Shown here in pieces: positions 55,648 to 63,897 of a DNA stretch of 64,000 nucleotides. The stretch is from the NCBI RefSeq assembly GCF_900104805.1, contig NZ_LT629751.1, positions 1,159,001 to 1,223,000 of the forward strand, in the 5' to 3' direction. Each line of letters starts with the position of its first letter. Within the stretch, counting starts at the first letter, position 1. The DNA comes from Pseudomonas oryzae (GTDB lineage: Bacteria; Pseudomonadota; Gammaproteobacteria; Pseudomonadales; Pseudomonadaceae). Below the pieces are notes generated by a model. That model made no database searches. It saw only the letters and a list, made by a program, of their open reading frames with translations, and was not told where the DNA came from. A program made the translations under genes and the position numbers.

Positions 55648-55676
55648 AAAATCCGTGCGTTCGCACGGATTTTTTC
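55648..55676. terminator. Bidirectional rho-independent terminator
   Basis: Stem AAAATCCGTGCG/CGCACGGATTTT with a 2-nt apex and T-runs on both strands, between the converging toxin and lipase-like genes. A degraded similar hairpin (AAAATCCTTGCG...CACGGATT) precedes it at 55598-55620. Confidence 0.8.
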
Positions 55677-55688
55677 TTGTCTGCAGGA

Positions 55689-56417
55689 TCAACCACGCAA
55701 CTGCTCGACAATCGACTCGAACATGCAGTCGGCGGCCGAGCGGCCATCGTGCAGCGGATTGCAGAACAGCGCCCAGGCATTGGCGTGGTTGGTGTCCAGC
55801 GCCTCGTCGATGTCCGGCTCGCCGGCGACATGCCACTTGCGCCCCAGCTGCGCCACCAGGTCCGACGCGTTCGACCGCCCCGGCTCGGCGCGCACGTTGA
55901 TCCAGCAGTGGCTGCGCGGCGCCGGCCGGTGGTAGGGAATCCGCGAACCCAGCCGCACCAGCAGGCCCGAACCCACCGGGTCCAGGGTCACCAGCATCTC
56001 CACCCGGTAGCCCCATTCGCTCAGCCGCTGCGACAGGTGCGCGCCGCTCCAGGCGCCGAGGCTGTGGCCGACGATATAGATGGGCGTGGTCTGGTCATGT
56101 ACCTCGGCCGCCACCAGCCGGCCGATGGCGGATGCGCTCCATACCTCGTGATAGCCGAGATACAGCGACTGGTAGCCGTCCGTCTGCCCGGCTTCCTCGA
56201 TGCGCTGGTCGAAAGCGGTCAAAGCATAGGCGATGTTGCGGTAGGGACCGGCCAGGTAGTAGGCCTTCTTGTCACCAGCACCGCCGATGAACAGGGCGAC
56301 CGCTCTACACGCGGGATGGGTTGCCGCTCCGGGATCTTGATCCTTGGCCGTGGAGACCAGTGTCGGGAGAGGTCGCGATTCACTGGCTCCGCTGGGATGC
56401 CGGCTTGAGCTCGCCAT
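55689..56417 (-). CDS. Lipase-like alpha/beta hydrolase
   Basis: A 242-aa protein from ATG 56417 (GGGAGGA upstream). Nucleophile Ser119 in IYIVGHSLGAWSG, Asp146 in TLDPVGSG and probably His211 in DTNHANAW. No signal peptide. It resembles class-3 lipases and the lipase-type (Tle) effectors of type VI systems, with conserved ALFIGGAGDKKAYYLAGPYRN near the N-terminus. A Tle role is possible given the PAAR module 1 kb away, but no immunity gene is adjacent. Function uncertain. Confidence 0.65.
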   Translation of the reverse strand: MASSSRHPSGASESRPLPTLVSTAKDQDPGAATHPACRAVALFIGGAGDKKAYYLAGPYRNIAYALTAFDQRIEEAGQTDGYQSLYLGYHEVWSASAIGRLVAAEVHDQTTPIYIVGHSLGAWSGAHLSQRLSEWGYRVEMLVTLDPVGSGLLVRLGSRIPYHRPAPRSHCWINVRAEPGRSNASDLVAQLGRKWHVAGEPDIDEALDTNHANAWALFCNPLHDGRSAADCMFESIVEQLRG

Positions 56418-56586
56418 TGTGCATCCTCCCAGGATGTATGGAGGCTGTGACAGCAACGCATCAGCGCAGCTGCCGGGTAAGAGCATGATAGTCCCATCGT
56501 GCATGGCTCAGTGTCAGGTGCCTCTGCCAAGGCCCGGCTTCCCCGCTCGAGGGTGCTTTCGGGCAAAGGTTGATGCGTATCAAGCG

Positions 56587-56601
56587 ATACCTTTAAGGTA
56601 T
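56587..56601. promoter_or_regulatory. LTTR box ATAC-N7-GTAT upstream of dmpC
   Basis: ATACCTTTAAGGTAT is a perfect palindrome and a perfect BenM/CatM-type site, 127 bp before the dmpC ATG, with the same ATACCTTT core as sites at 31898 and 33762. The rest of this 310-bp gap holds no gene. Confidence 0.6.
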
Positions 56602-56707
56602 TCGGTCAGAAGAAACAAAGTATTAGCCGGTATCACCCCCTCTCCCTATTCTCACTCCCAAGGCCCAGCCCCGACTAACCCCGGTCGCCCTGGCTGGCCA
56701 CCCCCAG

Positions 56708-56715
56708 AACAACAA
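56708..56715 (+). promoter_or_regulatory. AAnAAnAA (Crc/Hfq-type) site at dmpC
   Basis: AACAACAA directly before the GCGGAG ribosome binding site, 13-20 nt before the ATG. Confidence 0.55.
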
Positions 56716-56727
56716 CGCGGAGTGACC

Positions 56728-58188
56728 ATGCGCAAGATTGAGAACTTCATCGCCGGCGAGTACGTCGCCGCTGCCAGCGGCAAGCGTTTCGACAAGCGCT
56801 CGCCGCTCGACAACCGCGTGATCGCCTCCATCGCCGAGGCCGGGCGCGGTGAGGTGGATGCGGCGGTCAAGGCCGCGCGTGGCGCGCTCAGCGGCGAGTG
56901 GGGCGGGTTGACCACCGAGCAGCGTGTCGAGCTGCTGTACGGCGTGGCCAACGAGATCACCCGCCGCTTCGACGACTTCGTCGAGGCCGAGATGGCCGAC
57001 ACCGGCCAGCCCGCGCATGTCCAGAAGCACGTGTTCATCCCGCGCGGCGCGGCCAACTTCAAGGTGTTCGCCGACGTGATCAAGAACGTGCCCAGCGAAT
57101 CCTTCCAGATGGCCACCCCGGACGGTCGCGGCGCGCTCAACTACTCGCTGCGCGTGCCCAAGGGCGTGATCGGCGTGATCTGCCCGTGGAACGCGCCGTT
57201 CATGCTGATGACCTGGAAGGTCGGCCCGGCGCTGGCCTGCGGCAACACCGTGGTGGTCAAGCCGTCCGAGGAGTCGCCGCAGACCGCCGCACTGCTCGGC
57301 GAGGTGATGAACGCCGTGGGCATCCCCAAGGGCGTGTACAACGTGGTGCACGGCTTCGGGCCGGATTCGGCCGGCGAGTTCCTCACCCAGCATCCGGGCG
57401 TCAACGCCATCACCTTCACCGGTGAGACCCGCACCGGCGCGGCGATCATGAAGGCCGCCTCGGAAGGCATGCGCGACGTCTCCTTCGAACTGGGCGGCAA
57501 GAACGCCGGCATCGTGTTCGCCGATGCGGACTTCGACGCGGCGGTGGAGGGCATCTTCCGCTCCGCCTTCCTCAACTCCGGGCAGGTGTGCCTGGGCACC
57601 GAGCGGGTGTACGTCGAGCGGCCGATCTTCGAGCCCTTCGTGCAGGCGCTGAAGGTCAAGGCCGAGGCGGTGAAGTTCGGCCGCCCGGACGATCACAACG
57701 CCAACTATGGCCCGCTGATCAGCCAGGAACACCGCGACAAGGTGCTGTCCTACTACCGCAAGGCGGTGGAAGAGGGCGCCACCGTGGTCACCGGCGGCGG
57801 CGTGCCGGAGATGCCGGGCGAGCTGGCCGAAGGCGCCTGGGTGCAGCCGACCATCTGGACCGGCCTGTCGGATGACGCGGCGGTGGTGCGCGAGGAGATC
57901 TTCGGCCCGTGCTGCCACATCCGCCCGTTCGACAGCGAGAACGAGGTGGTCGCCCTGGCCAACGACAACGTCTACGGCCTGTCCACCACCATCTGGACCA
58001 ACGACCTGGCCCGCGCCCACCGCATGGCGGCGCGCGTCGAGGTGGGCATCACCTGGATCAACAGCTGGTTCCTGCGCGACCTGCGCACCCCGTTCGGCGG
58101 CTCCAAGCAGTCCGGCATCGGCCGCGAGGGCGGGGTGCATTCGCTGGAGTTCTACACCGAGACGCGCAACGTCTGCGTGAAGCTGTAA
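56728..58188 (+). CDS. dmpC: 2-hydroxymuconic semialdehyde dehydrogenase
   Basis: A 486-aa aldehyde dehydrogenase, start ATG 56728 (MRKIENFIAGEYVAAASGKR) with GGAG upstream. Catalytic Glu254 (FELGGKNAG) and Cys288 (NSGQVCLGTERVYV) are present, as is WNAPFMLMTWKVGPALACGN for NAD binding. It oxidises the ring-cleavage product to 4-oxalocrotonate. It heads the lower-pathway gene set, which begins 5 kb after dmpP, and has its own promoter region with an LTTR box. Confidence 0.95.
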   Translation: MRKIENFIAGEYVAAASGKRFDKRSPLDNRVIASIAEAGRGEVDAAVKAARGALSGEWGGLTTEQRVELLYGVANEITRRFDDFVEAEMADTGQPAHVQKHVFIPRGAANFKVFADVIKNVPSESFQMATPDGRGALNYSLRVPKGVIGVICPWNAPFMLMTWKVGPALACGNTVVVKPSEESPQTAALLGEVMNAVGIPKGVYNVVHGFGPDSAGEFLTQHPGVNAITFTGETRTGAAIMKAASEGMRDVSFELGGKNAGIVFADADFDAAVEGIFRSAFLNSGQVCLGTERVYVERPIFEPFVQALKVKAEAVKFGRPDDHNANYGPLISQEHRDKVLSYYRKAVEEGATVVTGGGVPEMPGELAEGAWVQPTIWTGLSDDAAVVREEIFGPCCHIRPFDSENEVVALANDNVYGLSTTIWTNDLARAHRMAARVEVGITWINSWFLRDLRTPFGGSKQSGIGREGGVHSLEFYTETRNVCVKL

Positions 58189-58203
58189 GCCGCGCCGCGG
58201 GCC

Positions 58204-58262
58204 TGTAGGGGCGAATTCATTCGCCAAGAGATCGGGTAAAGGCGAATGAATTCGCCCCTACA
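58204..58262. repeat. Palindromic repeat (TGTAGGGGCGAATTC family), complete
   Basis: Two perfect 22-bp arms (58204-58225, 58241-58262) with a 15-nt loop, inserted between dmpC and dmpE inside the operon. May affect mRNA stability. Confidence 0.85.
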
Positions 58263-58310
58263 AGAGTCGGCCCGGACATTCGATTGCCTTCGCCCCCACG
58301 GGACACAGAC

Positions 58311-59108
58311 ATGGACAACAACAAGATCGAGCAATACGGCGATGAGCTGTACGAAGCCTTCGTCGCCCGCCGTGCGGTGCCGCCGCTGCTGAGCCGCGAG
58401 CCGGACATCAGCATCGAGGACGCCTACCGCATCCAGCAGCGCTTCGTCGCGCGGCGCCTGGCGGCCGGCGAGACGGTGGTCGGCAAGAAGATCGGCGCCA
58501 CGAGCAAGCCGGTGCAGGATTTCCTCGGCGTGTACCAGCCGGACTTCGGCATCCTCACCTCGGGCATGGTCTACCAGGAGGGCGACACCATCGACCTCGG
58601 CGAGCTGATCCAGCCCAAGGCCGAGGCGGAGCTGGCCTTCGTGCTCAAGCACGACCTCAAGGGGCCGGGCATCACCGCGATGGACGTGATCCGCGCCACC
58701 GACTACGTGCTGCCGTGCTTCGAGATCGTCGATTCGCGCATCACCAACTGGCAGATCAAGATCCAGGACACCGTGGCCGACAACGCCTCCTGCGGCGTGT
58801 ACGTGCTGGGCAAGACCAAGGGCGACCCGCGCAAGCTGGACCTGACCCTGGCCGGCATGGTGCTGGAGAAGAACGGCGAGCTGTTCTCCACCGGCGTCGG
58901 CGCCGCGGTGCAGGGTTCGCCGGCCAACGCGGTGGCCTGGCTGGCCAACACCCTCGGCGAGCTGGGCATCCCGTTCAAGGCCGGCGAGGTGATCCTCTCC
59001 GGTTCGCAATCGGCGCTGGTGCCGGTGGTCGATGGCGACGAACTGGTGTGCACGGTCGGCGGCCTCGGCAGCTGCCGGGTGAAATTCTCCGGGAGGAGCG
59101 CAGCATGA
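58311..59108 (+). CDS. dmpE: 2-oxopent-4-enoate hydratase
   Basis: A 265-aa protein starting MDNNKIEQYGDELYEAF. Family motifs: VGKKIGATSKPVQDFLGVYQPDFG, QPKAEAELAFVLKHDL and DYVLPCFEIVDSRI, the metal-binding Glu residues being in the second. Adds water to 2-hydroxypenta-2,4-dienoate to give 4-hydroxy-2-oxovalerate. An AAnAAnAA site (AACAACAA, 58317-58324) overlaps codons 3-5. Its stop overlaps dmpH by 4 bp; the two proteins form a complex in CF600. Confidence 0.94.
   Translation: MDNNKIEQYGDELYEAFVARRAVPPLLSREPDISIEDAYRIQQRFVARRLAAGETVVGKKIGATSKPVQDFLGVYQPDFGILTSGMVYQEGDTIDLGELIQPKAEAELAFVLKHDLKGPGITAMDVIRATDYVLPCFEIVDSRITNWQIKIQDTVADNASCGVYVLGKTKGDPRKLDLTLAGMVLEKNGELFSTGVGAAVQGSPANAVAWLANTLGELGIPFKAGEVILSGSQSALVPVVDGDELVCTVGGLGSCRVKFSGRSAA
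58317..58324 (+). promoter_or_regulatory. AAnAAnAA (Crc/Hfq-type) site within dmpE start
   Basis: AACAACAA in codons 3-5 of dmpE; Hfq/Crc bound here would hinder initiation. Confidence 0.4.
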
Positions 59109-59908
59109 GCAGCAACCTGACCCTGTCCCGCGAGGACATCGTGCGCCTGTGCGAGCGCGTCGAAGGGGCGCAGACCCGCGCCTACGCGATCCCCAAGCTG
59201 ACCGACGAATACCCGGACATGACCATCGCCGACGGCTACGCCGTGCAGAGCGAGCTGCGCCGCCGCTTCATCGCCAAGGGCCACAAGCTGGTCGGCTGGA
59301 AGGCCGGACTGACCTCCAAGGCCAAGATGCAGCAGATGGGAGTCAGCGTGCCCTCCATCGGCTTCCTCACCGACCGCATGGCGCGCCCGGAGAACTCGGC
59401 CATCTCCACGTCCGACTTGGTGCACCCGCGCGTCGAGTGCGAGGTGGCCTTCGTGATGAAGGAAACCCTGCAGGGTCCGGGCTGCACCGCGGCCGACGTG
59501 CTGGCCGCTACCGACTACGTGCTGCCGGCGGTGGAGATCATCGATTCGCGCTTCTCCGGCTTCAAGTTCGACCTGGCCAGCGTGATCGCCGACAACGGCT
59601 CTTCGGCGCGCTTCGTTGGCGGCGGCCGGCCGCGCTACGTCGAGGACCTCGATCTGCGCACCCTCGGCGTGGTGATGGAGAAGAACGGCGAGATCGTCGG
59701 CATGGGCGCCAGCGCCGCGGTGCTCGGCCATCCGGCCGAAGCGGTGGCCATGCTGGTGAACATCCTTGCCGAACTGGGCGAGAACCTGCCGGCCGGCAGC
59801 TTCGTGATGAGCGGCGGGATCACCGAGGCCGTGCCGGTCAAGCCGGGCGACAGCGTGGTCGCCCGCTTCCAGGAACTCGGCTCCGTATCCATGCGCTTCA
59901 CCGAATAA
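59105..59908 (+). CDS. dmpH: 4-oxalocrotonate decarboxylase
   Basis: A 267-aa relative of DmpE (HpcG/DmpH superfamily). HKLVGWKAGLTSKAKMQQMGV, VHPRVECEVAFVMKETL and DYVLPAVEIIDSRFSGFKFD carry the metal ligands and distinguish it from the hydratase. Decarboxylates the keto form of 4-oxalocrotonate to 2-oxopent-4-enoate. ATGA overlap with dmpE. Confidence 0.94.
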   Translation: MSSNLTLSREDIVRLCERVEGAQTRAYAIPKLTDEYPDMTIADGYAVQSELRRRFIAKGHKLVGWKAGLTSKAKMQQMGVSVPSIGFLTDRMARPENSAISTSDLVHPRVECEVAFVMKETLQGPGCTAADVLAATDYVLPAVEIIDSRFSGFKFDLASVIADNGSSARFVGGGRPRYVEDLDLRTLGVVMEKNGEIVGMGASAAVLGHPAEAVAMLVNILAELGENLPAGSFVMSGGITEAVPVKPGDSVVARFQELGSVSMRFTE

Positions 59909-59914
59909 CAAGAA
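59904..59914 (+). promoter_or_regulatory. AAnAAnAA (Crc/Hfq-type) tract before dmpI
   Basis: AATAACAAGAA overlaps the dmpH stop and precedes the dmpI RBS (GGAGAG); two overlapping motif matches. Confidence 0.45.
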
Positions 59915-59930
59915 TCTGGAGAGTACCCCC

Positions 59931-60140
59931 ATGCCCATCATCGAAATGCACATGATCGAAGGCCGCACCGTCGAGCAGAAGCAGCGCGTCGCCGCCGCCG
60001 TCACCGCGGCGGTCGCCGAGAGCCTGGATTGCAGCCCGGAAACCGTGCGCATCCTGATCACCGAACACCGAGAACACGAGTTCTACGTCGCCGGCCTGAG
60101 CAAGCCGCAGCGCGCCGCGCTGCAGGAGCAGGGACAATGA
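59931..60140 (+). CDS. dmpI: 4-oxalocrotonate tautomerase
   Basis: A 69-aa tautomerase. After Met removal Pro1 is the catalytic base; Arg11, Arg39 and Phe50 of 4-OT are all present ([21 protein letters not shown]). Interconverts enol and keto forms of 4-oxalocrotonate. Its stop overlaps the dmpF start. Order dmpH-dmpI-dmpF-dmpG differs from CF600 (dmpF-G-H-I). Confidence 0.95.
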   Translation: MPIIEMHMIEGRTVEQKQRVAAAVTAAVAESLDCSPETVRILITEHREHEFYVAGLSKPQRAALQEQGQ

Positions 60141-61051
60141 AGAAGATCCGCTGTGCGCTGATCGGCTCGGGCAACATCGGCACCGACCTGATCTACAAGA
60201 TCCAGCGCAGCGAAGTGCTGGAGCCGGTGTGGATGGTCGGCATCGACCCGGAATCCGAAGGCCTGGCGCGCGCCCGCGAGATGGGCCTGAAGACCACTAG
60301 CGACGGCGTGGACGGCCTGCTGCCGCATGTACTGGAAGACAACATCCAGATCGCCTTCGACGCCACCTCGGCCTACGTGCACGCCGAGAACAGCCGCAAG
60401 CTCAACGCGCTGGGCGTGCTGATGATCGACCTGACCCCGGCGGCCATCGGCCCGCTGTGCGTGCCGCCGGTGAACCTGCGCGAGCACGCCGAGAAGCTGG
60501 AGATGAACGTCAACATGATCTCCTGCGCCGGCCAGGCGACCATCCCGATCGTCCACGCGGTGTCGCGCATCCAGAGCGTCGGCTACGCCGAGATCGTCGC
60601 CAGCCTGGCGTCGAAATCCATCGGCCCGGGCACCCGCGCCAACCTCGACGAGTTCACCTACACCACCTCCAACGCGCTGGAGAAGGTCGGCGGCGCGCGC
60701 AAGGGCAAGGCGCTGGCGATCATCAACCCGGCCGAGCCGCCGATGATCATGCGCAACACCATCTCCTGCCTGACCGACGACGAGCCGGACCAGGAGCGCA
60801 TCAGCGCCTCGATCCTCGAGATGATCGGCGAGGTGCAGAAGTACGTGCCGGGCTACCGGCTGGTCAACGGCCCGCTGTTCGACGGCAACAAGGTGGCGGT
60901 GTTCATGGAAGTGGCTGGTCTCGGCGACTACCTGCCGACCTACGCCGGCAACCTCGACATCATGACCGCGGCGGCCACTCGCACCGCCGAGATGTTCGCC
61001 GAGGAGATCCTTGCAGGAAAGATCCAGCTGCCCACCCCGGAGGTTGCGTGA
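60137..61051 (+). CDS. dmpF: Acetaldehyde dehydrogenase (acylating)
   Basis: A 304-aa enzyme: NAD-binding [13 protein letters not shown], catalytic Cys130 in [12 protein letters not shown], and [18 protein letters not shown]. Turns acetaldehyde, CoA and NAD+ into acetyl-CoA, with acetaldehyde channelled from DmpG. TGATG overlap with dmpG shows tight coupling. Confidence 0.96.
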   Translation: MKKIRCALIGSGNIGTDLIYKIQRSEVLEPVWMVGIDPESEGLARAREMGLKTTSDGVDGLLPHVLEDNIQIAFDATSAYVHAENSRKLNALGVLMIDLTPAAIGPLCVPPVNLREHAEKLEMNVNMISCAGQATIPIVHAVSRIQSVGYAEIVASLASKSIGPGTRANLDEFTYTTSNALEKVGGARKGKALAIINPAEPPMIMRNTISCLTDDEPDQERISASILEMIGEVQKYVPGYRLVNGPLFDGNKVAVFMEVAGLGDYLPTYAGNLDIMTAAATRTAEMFAEEILAGKIQLPTPEVA

Positions 61052-62100
61052 TGAGCCAGTCCAACAGTCTCAAGGGCCGCAAGGTCATCCTCCACGACAT
61101 GTGCCTGCGCGACGGCATGCACGCCAAGCGCGAGCAGATCAGCATCGAGCAGATGGTCAAGGTCGCCACCGCCCTCGATGATGCCGGGGTGCCCTACATC
61201 CAGGTCACCCACGGCGCGGGCCTGGGCGGCAACTCGCTGCAGCACGGCTTCGCCCCGCACAGCAACGAGGAGTACATCAGCGCCGTCGCCTCCAAGATGA
61301 AGCAGGCCAAGGTCTCGGTGCTGCTGATTCCGGGCCTGGGCACCATGAAGGAGCTGCAGTCGGCCTACGACTGCGGTGCGCGCAGCGTGCACGTGGCCAC
61401 CCACTGCACCGAGGCGGACACCTCGCCGCAGCACATCGCCTTCGCCCGCAAGCTGGGCATGGACACCACCGGCTTCCTGATGATGGCCCACCTCAACGAT
61501 GCTGAAGGCATCGCCAAGCAGGGCAAGCTGATGGAGTCCTACGGCGCGCAGACCGTGTACGTCACCGACTCGGCCGGCTACATGCTGCCGGAGGACGTCA
61601 AGGCACGCATCGGTGCCCTGCGCGAGGTGCTCAACCCGGAAACCGAGATCGGCTTCCACGGCCACCACAACCTGGGCATGGGCATCGCCAACTCCATCGC
61701 CGCCATCGAGGCTGGTGCCAGTCGCATCGATGGCTCGGCCGCGGGCCTCGGCGCCGGCGCCGGCAACACCCCGCTGGAGGTGTTCGCCGCGGTGTGCGAG
61801 CGCATGGGCATCGACACCGGCGTCGACCTGTTCAAGCTGATGGACGTCGCCGAGGACATCATCGTGCCGATGATGGAGCACGTGGTGCGCGTCGACCGCG
61901 AGTCGCTGACCCTCGGCTACGCCGGCGTCTACTCGACCTTCCTGCTGCACTCCAAGCGTGCTTCCGAGCGTTTCGGCGTACCGGCGCGCGACATCCTGGT
62001 CGAGCTGGGCCGCAGGAAGATGATCGGCGGCCAGGAGGACATGATCCTCGACACCGCGATGACCATGGCCAAGGAGCGCGGGCTGCTGAAGTCGGCCTGA
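61051..62100 (+). CDS. dmpG: 4-hydroxy-2-oxovalerate aldolase
   Basis: A 349-aa HMGL-like aldolase. [16 protein letters not shown] carries the catalytic Arg, metal-binding Asp and His; [11 protein letters not shown] supplies the other metal His pair; the C-terminal communication domain binds DmpF. Splits 4-hydroxy-2-oxovalerate to pyruvate and acetaldehyde. Confidence 0.96.
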   Translation: MSQSNSLKGRKVILHDMCLRDGMHAKREQISIEQMVKVATALDDAGVPYIQVTHGAGLGGNSLQHGFAPHSNEEYISAVASKMKQAKVSVLLIPGLGTMKELQSAYDCGARSVHVATHCTEADTSPQHIAFARKLGMDTTGFLMMAHLNDAEGIAKQGKLMESYGAQTVYVTDSAGYMLPEDVKARIGALREVLNPETEIGFHGHHNLGMGIANSIAAIEAGASRIDGSAAGLGAGAGNTPLEVFAAVCERMGIDTGVDLFKLMDVAEDIIVPMMEHVVRVDRESLTLGYAGVYSTFLLHSKRASERFGVPARDILVELGRRKMIGGQEDMILDTAMTMAKERGLLKSA

Positions 62101-62152
62101 GGCGAGCGCCGGGCAGGGTGACCTGTCCGGCGTTGCCGTTTATGGAGGCCCC

Positions 62153-62174
62153 TGTAGGGGCGAATTCATTCGCC
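62153..62174 (+). repeat. Single arm of the TGTAGGGGCGAATTC repeat
   Basis: One 22-bp arm without its partner, between dmpG and the short-chain dehydrogenase gene. A solo unit from which the second arm was lost or never acquired. Confidence 0.75.
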
Positions 62175-62222
62175 CCCACGGATCGGGAAATCGGCTCCAT
62201 GCGTTTGCCCCGGGAGGTGAAC

Positions 62223-62978
62223 ATGAGTGCGAACACGGAACTGGCCGTGGTGGTGGGCGCCACCGGCGCCTTCGGCCAGGCGATAGTCGGACGGCTGTGC
62301 GCCGCAGGCCTGGAGGTGCTGGCGGTGGCGCGCAGCGCGGCGAGCATCGATGCACTGGCCAGCCGCCATGCCGGCGTGACCGGTTGCGTGGCCGATATCG
62401 CCAGCGACGAAGCCATCGTGGCGATTGCCGCCGCCGTCGACCGCCCGGTGCGCATGGTCGTGCACGGGCCGGGCGTGGCGGTGGCTGGTGGGGTGCTGGA
62501 GGCGCCGACTTCGGCGCTGGTGGATGCGGTGAACATCAAGGTCGGCGGCCTGCTGCGGCTGGTGCGCGCGGTGGACTCGCGTTTGGTGAGGGGCTCGCGC
62601 CTGGTGGCCATCGGCGGCCACTACGGCTTCGAGCCGACCGCCTACGCGGCGGCGGCCGGGGTGGCCAACGCCGCGCTGGCCAACGCCAGCCGCCAGCTCA
62701 GCCTGGCCTATGGCCCGCGCGGCATCACCGCGCACCTGATCGCCCCCGGCCCGGCCGATACCGAGCGCCTGCATCGGGTTGCCGCCGACCGTGCCGCGCT
62801 GCGCGGGATCAGTACCGAGGCGGTGCTGGCGGAGCTGTGCGCCGAGTCGTCGCTCGGCGCGCTGACCACTCCGGAGCAGGTGGCCTGGGCGGTGACGCTG
62901 CTGCTGGCGCCGGAGGCCGATGCGATGACCGGCTCTACGCTGATGCTGGATTCCGGGCGGCGTCGGGGGCTGCCGTAG
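62223..62978 (+). CDS. SDR-family protein lacking the catalytic tetrad
   Basis: A 251-aa Rossmann-fold protein. The nucleotide loop VVGATGAFGQAIV fits the short-chain dehydrogenase pattern and the C-terminal TGSTLMLDSGRR is typical. The active site is not: the usual Ser position reads IGGHYG, and the Tyr-x3-Lys motif reads Tyr141-AAA-Ala145, so Ser and Lys are gone. It may bind a nucleotide without normal dehydrogenase activity. Encoded after dmpG behind a ~120-bp gap with half a repeat. Role in the pathway unknown. Confidence 0.75.
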   Translation: MSANTELAVVVGATGAFGQAIVGRLCAAGLEVLAVARSAASIDALASRHAGVTGCVADIASDEAIVAIAAAVDRPVRMVVHGPGVAVAGGVLEAPTSALVDAVNIKVGGLLRLVRAVDSRLVRGSRLVAIGGHYGFEPTAYAAAAGVANAALANASRQLSLAYGPRGITAHLIAPGPADTERLHRVAADRAALRGISTEAVLAELCAESSLGALTTPEQVAWAVTLLLAPEADAMTGSTLMLDSGRRRGLP

Positions 62979-63088
62979 GGGGCGCCTTGCGCACCCTGCA
63001 TCTGCGGTGCGCTGTTCGCACCGAATCCATGCCGAAGCCTTGCCGGGCGCAGCGCACCCTGTGCAGGCTGCGGATTGAATGCGCAGAC

Positions 63089-63096
63089 AAAAATAA
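63089..63096 (+). promoter_or_regulatory. AAnAAnAA (Crc/Hfq-type) site before tautomerase-like gene
   Basis: AAAAATAA just before the CGGAG ribosome binding site of the gene at 63110. Confidence 0.35.
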
Positions 63097-63109
63097 TCGG
63101 AGATGCGCC

Positions 63110-63538
63110 ATGCCTGTCGTGAACTTCCATCTGCTTGCCGGACACAGCACCCCGGAGCAGGAAGAGCACCTGCTCAAGGGAGCCTCGCGGCTCTACGCCG
63201 AGGTGCTCAAGGCGCCCATCGAGCGGGTGCGGGCCTTCATCACCACCTATCCCGCCAGCCGGTTCGCCGTCGCCGGCGCGCCGTGCAGCGCCAACGGCCT
63301 GCACGCGCCGTTCTTCGAATTCATCGTGCTCGACGGCCGCGCGCTGGAAGATCGCCAGCGTCTGCACCAGGGCTTCACCGACCTGCTGGAGGACGTGCTC
63401 GGCGTGCCACGCGAGCTGGTGCGCGGCCTGTGCCGACGGGTGCCGCCGGAGGACTGGTCCATCGGTGGCGCGCCGGCCAGCGTGCTGCGCGCCGATGAGG
63501 TTGCGGCCCGCGCCGCAGCCGGGGAGGGTGCCGCATGA
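63110..63538 (+). CDS. Tautomerase superfamily protein, cis-CaaD-like length
   Basis: A 142-aa protein starting Met-Pro (MPVVNFHLLAGHSTPEQEEH), so Pro1 would be exposed. Unlike the ~62-70 aa 4-OT units it has two beta-alpha-beta units in one chain (second begins near FFEFIVLDGRALEDRQRLHQ), the length of cis-3-chloroacrylic acid dehalogenase and relatives. Encoded 4 bp overlapping with the ferredoxin gene. Possibly acts on a muconate- or dienoate-type intermediate. I cannot assign the substrate. Confidence 0.72.
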   Translation: MPVVNFHLLAGHSTPEQEEHLLKGASRLYAEVLKAPIERVRAFITTYPASRFAVAGAPCSANGLHAPFFEFIVLDGRALEDRQRLHQGFTDLLEDVLGVPRELVRGLCRRVPPEDWSIGGAPASVLRADEVAARAAAGEGAA

Positions 63539-63897
63539 AACACGAGATCCATATCGAGGACACCGGCGAGCGCTACGCCTGCGACGAGCAGGAAACCGTG
63601 CTCAACGGCATGGCCAGGCTCGGCCGCAAGGGCATTCCGGTCGGCTGCCGCGGCGGCGGCTGCGGGGTGTGCAAGGTGCAGGTGACCAGCGGCGACTACC
63701 GGACCACCCGCACCATGAGCCGCCAGCACGTCAGCCTCGACGAGCAGGAACACGGCACCGTGCTGGCCTGCTGCATCCAGGCGCAGAGCGACCTGAGCCT
63801 CAAGGTGGTCGGCAAGCTGCACAAGGCGGTGTGCAAGGGGGTAATTCCGCCAGCGCCGCTGGCAGACCAATCGGTAGGGGCGAATTCATTCGCCTGA
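63535..63897 (+). CDS. dmpQ: 2Fe-2S ferredoxin, DmpQ/XylT-like
   Basis: A 120-aa plant-type ferredoxin. Cluster Cys residues Cys38, Cys43, Cys46 (GCRGGGCGVC) and Cys80. In XylT and DmpQ such ferredoxins re-reduce the active-site iron of catechol 2,3-dioxygenase. Here it is far from dmpB, at the end of the lower pathway. The last seven residues (VGANSFA) and stop come from a palindromic repeat beginning at 63874; the native protein would be about 112 aa. Confidence 0.86.
   Translation: MKHEIHIEDTGERYACDEQETVLNGMARLGRKGIPVGCRGGGCGVCKVQVTSGDYRTTRTMSRQHVSLDEQEHGTVLACCIQAQSDLSLKVVGKLHKAVCKGVIPPAPLADQSVGANSFA

Noticed and set aside
55610-55831. Short frames across the AAAATCCGTGCG hairpins
   Set aside because: They run through a terminator and the 3' end of the lipase-like gene; composition follows the repeat, not a protein.
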